Assembly: GCA_016934265.1 (NCBI GenBank)
Contig: JAFGTF010000125.1
Span: 1 to 42,082 of the forward strand
Reading direction: 5' to 3'
Length of the DNA stretch: 42,082 nt
DNA from: Spirochaetota bacterium
GTDB taxonomy: Bacteria > Spirochaetota > B62-G9 > DRHN01
The notes under the pieces: generated by a model
What the model was told of the DNA's origin: nothing
The model's input: the letters and a program-made list of their open reading frames with translations, nothing else
The model's database searches: none
Position numbers and translations under genes: made by a program
In this document: one piece after another, positions 41,768 through 42,082 of the stretch
How positions within the stretch are numbered: the first letter of the stretch is position 1
Layout: the number at the start of each line of letters is the position of its first letter

Positions 41768-42082
41768 TTAATAGCATCCGGGCATATACTTCTTATAATT
41801 ATCAGGGGTTGCAACAGGGGTTTCCATGTAGTTCCAATAGGGATCCCACTGCTTACCTGCTTTCCATCCCTCATTAACGACTTTAATGACAAACGGAGCC
41901 AACTGATTCGACTCGTCATCCGGGCACTGGATGATATTTCTTACTATCCAGCCCCCTGCCATCGCTTTCATTCCATCCTTGGCTCCTCCTAAAGATACAA
42001 TGGGTATATCACCAGGCTTATAGCCCGCTTCTTCCATTGCAATCGTAGCTCCGGCCGCCATATCATCGGAATGAGCCCATAC
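41768..42082 (-). CDS. Sugar-binding protein of a CUT2-type importer, C-terminal part
   Basis: The gene runs off the right edge of the window, so only the last 104 residues are seen. VWAHSDDMAAGATIAMEEAG and GDIPIVSLGGAKDGMKAM are the classic second-lobe segments of RbsB-like periplasmic binding proteins; the C-terminus ends KKYMPGCY. Composition is AT-richer than the genes at 14-40 kb. Its importer partners should lie beyond the edge or be those now separated by the intron. It was probably once followed directly by the TIM-barrel/Gfo-Idh operon. Confidence 0.85.
   Translation of the reverse strand, partial: VWAHSDDMAAGATIAMEEAGYKPGDIPIVSLGGAKDGMKAMAGGWIVRNIIQCPDDESNQLAPFVIKVVNEGWKAGKQWDPYWNYMETPVATPDNYKKYMPGCY

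Overview
The window looks like a piece of a Gram-negative-type (diderm) heterotrophic bacterium that lives on many different sugars and sugar acids. A spirochaete is my best guess but is not proven. Three complete solute-binding proteins have cleavable, non-lipoprotein signal peptides, one followed by a Gly/Glu-rich mature N-terminus; Shine-Dalgarno sites are strong; a sigma-54 activator, a selenium-type gene cluster and a class C group II intron are present. Apart from a regulator and a racemase-like gene at 11.75-13.8 kb, every gene reads on the minus strand, so operons run from high to low coordinates. No rRNA, tRNA or CRISPR was seen.

Region 1 (0.55-13.8 kb, visibly AT-richer) is a sugar-acid locus. 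A good sigma-70 promoter at about 11.6 kb drives a DapA-family aldolase, a DgoK-type kinase, a 2-hydroxyacid dehydrogenase, an SDR, a cyclase-family hydrolase, a periplasmic binding protein, a second SDR, an iron alcohol dehydrogenase, and an RbsA/RbsC-type importer. Divergent from it are a FadR-type GntR regulator and a LarA-like nickel-pincer racemase/epimerase. Two TGG...CCA dyads in the divergent promoter region are likely operators.

Region 2 (14.1-31.4 kb, GC-richer) holds a cupin, a full transketolase, a zinc alcohol dehydrogenase and a C_GCAxxG-type protein; then a complete pentose-type ABC importer (binding protein, double ATPase, permease); then a second zinc dehydrogenase, an unusual soluble kinase in which an MglA/XylG-type ABC ATPase domain is fused to PAS and histidine-kinase domains, an NtrC-type response regulator, an isochorismatase-family hydrolase and a MalEFG-type importer with its own sigma-70 promoter. 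A near-consensus sigma-54 promoter, with a dyad in enhancer position, lies in front of the pentose-type importer. The inferred circuit is that the ABC-domain kinase senses the state of a sugar permease, phosphorylates the NtrC-type regulator, and thereby switches on the neighbouring importer. This is the most interesting system in the window.

Region 3 (31.5-34.8 kb) is a selenium/sulfur-type cluster: two half-size YedE-like membrane proteins, a DUF3343 carrier, a class V aminotransferase (cysteine desulfurase/selenocysteine lyase type) and an unknown membrane-anchored protein. Region 4 (34.8-40.6 kb) has a flavin reductase-like protein, a DUF554 protein, and a ThuA/LacI/Gfo-Idh/TIM-barrel sugar operon. 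Region 5 (40.6-42.1 kb) is a decayed class C group II intron lodged just behind the hairpin that follows a fourth binding-protein gene, which is cut by the window edge.

A recurring theme is that each of the four binding-protein genes is followed within about 10-25 bases by a strong RNA hairpin, placed so that binding protein can be made in excess over the rest of its operon.
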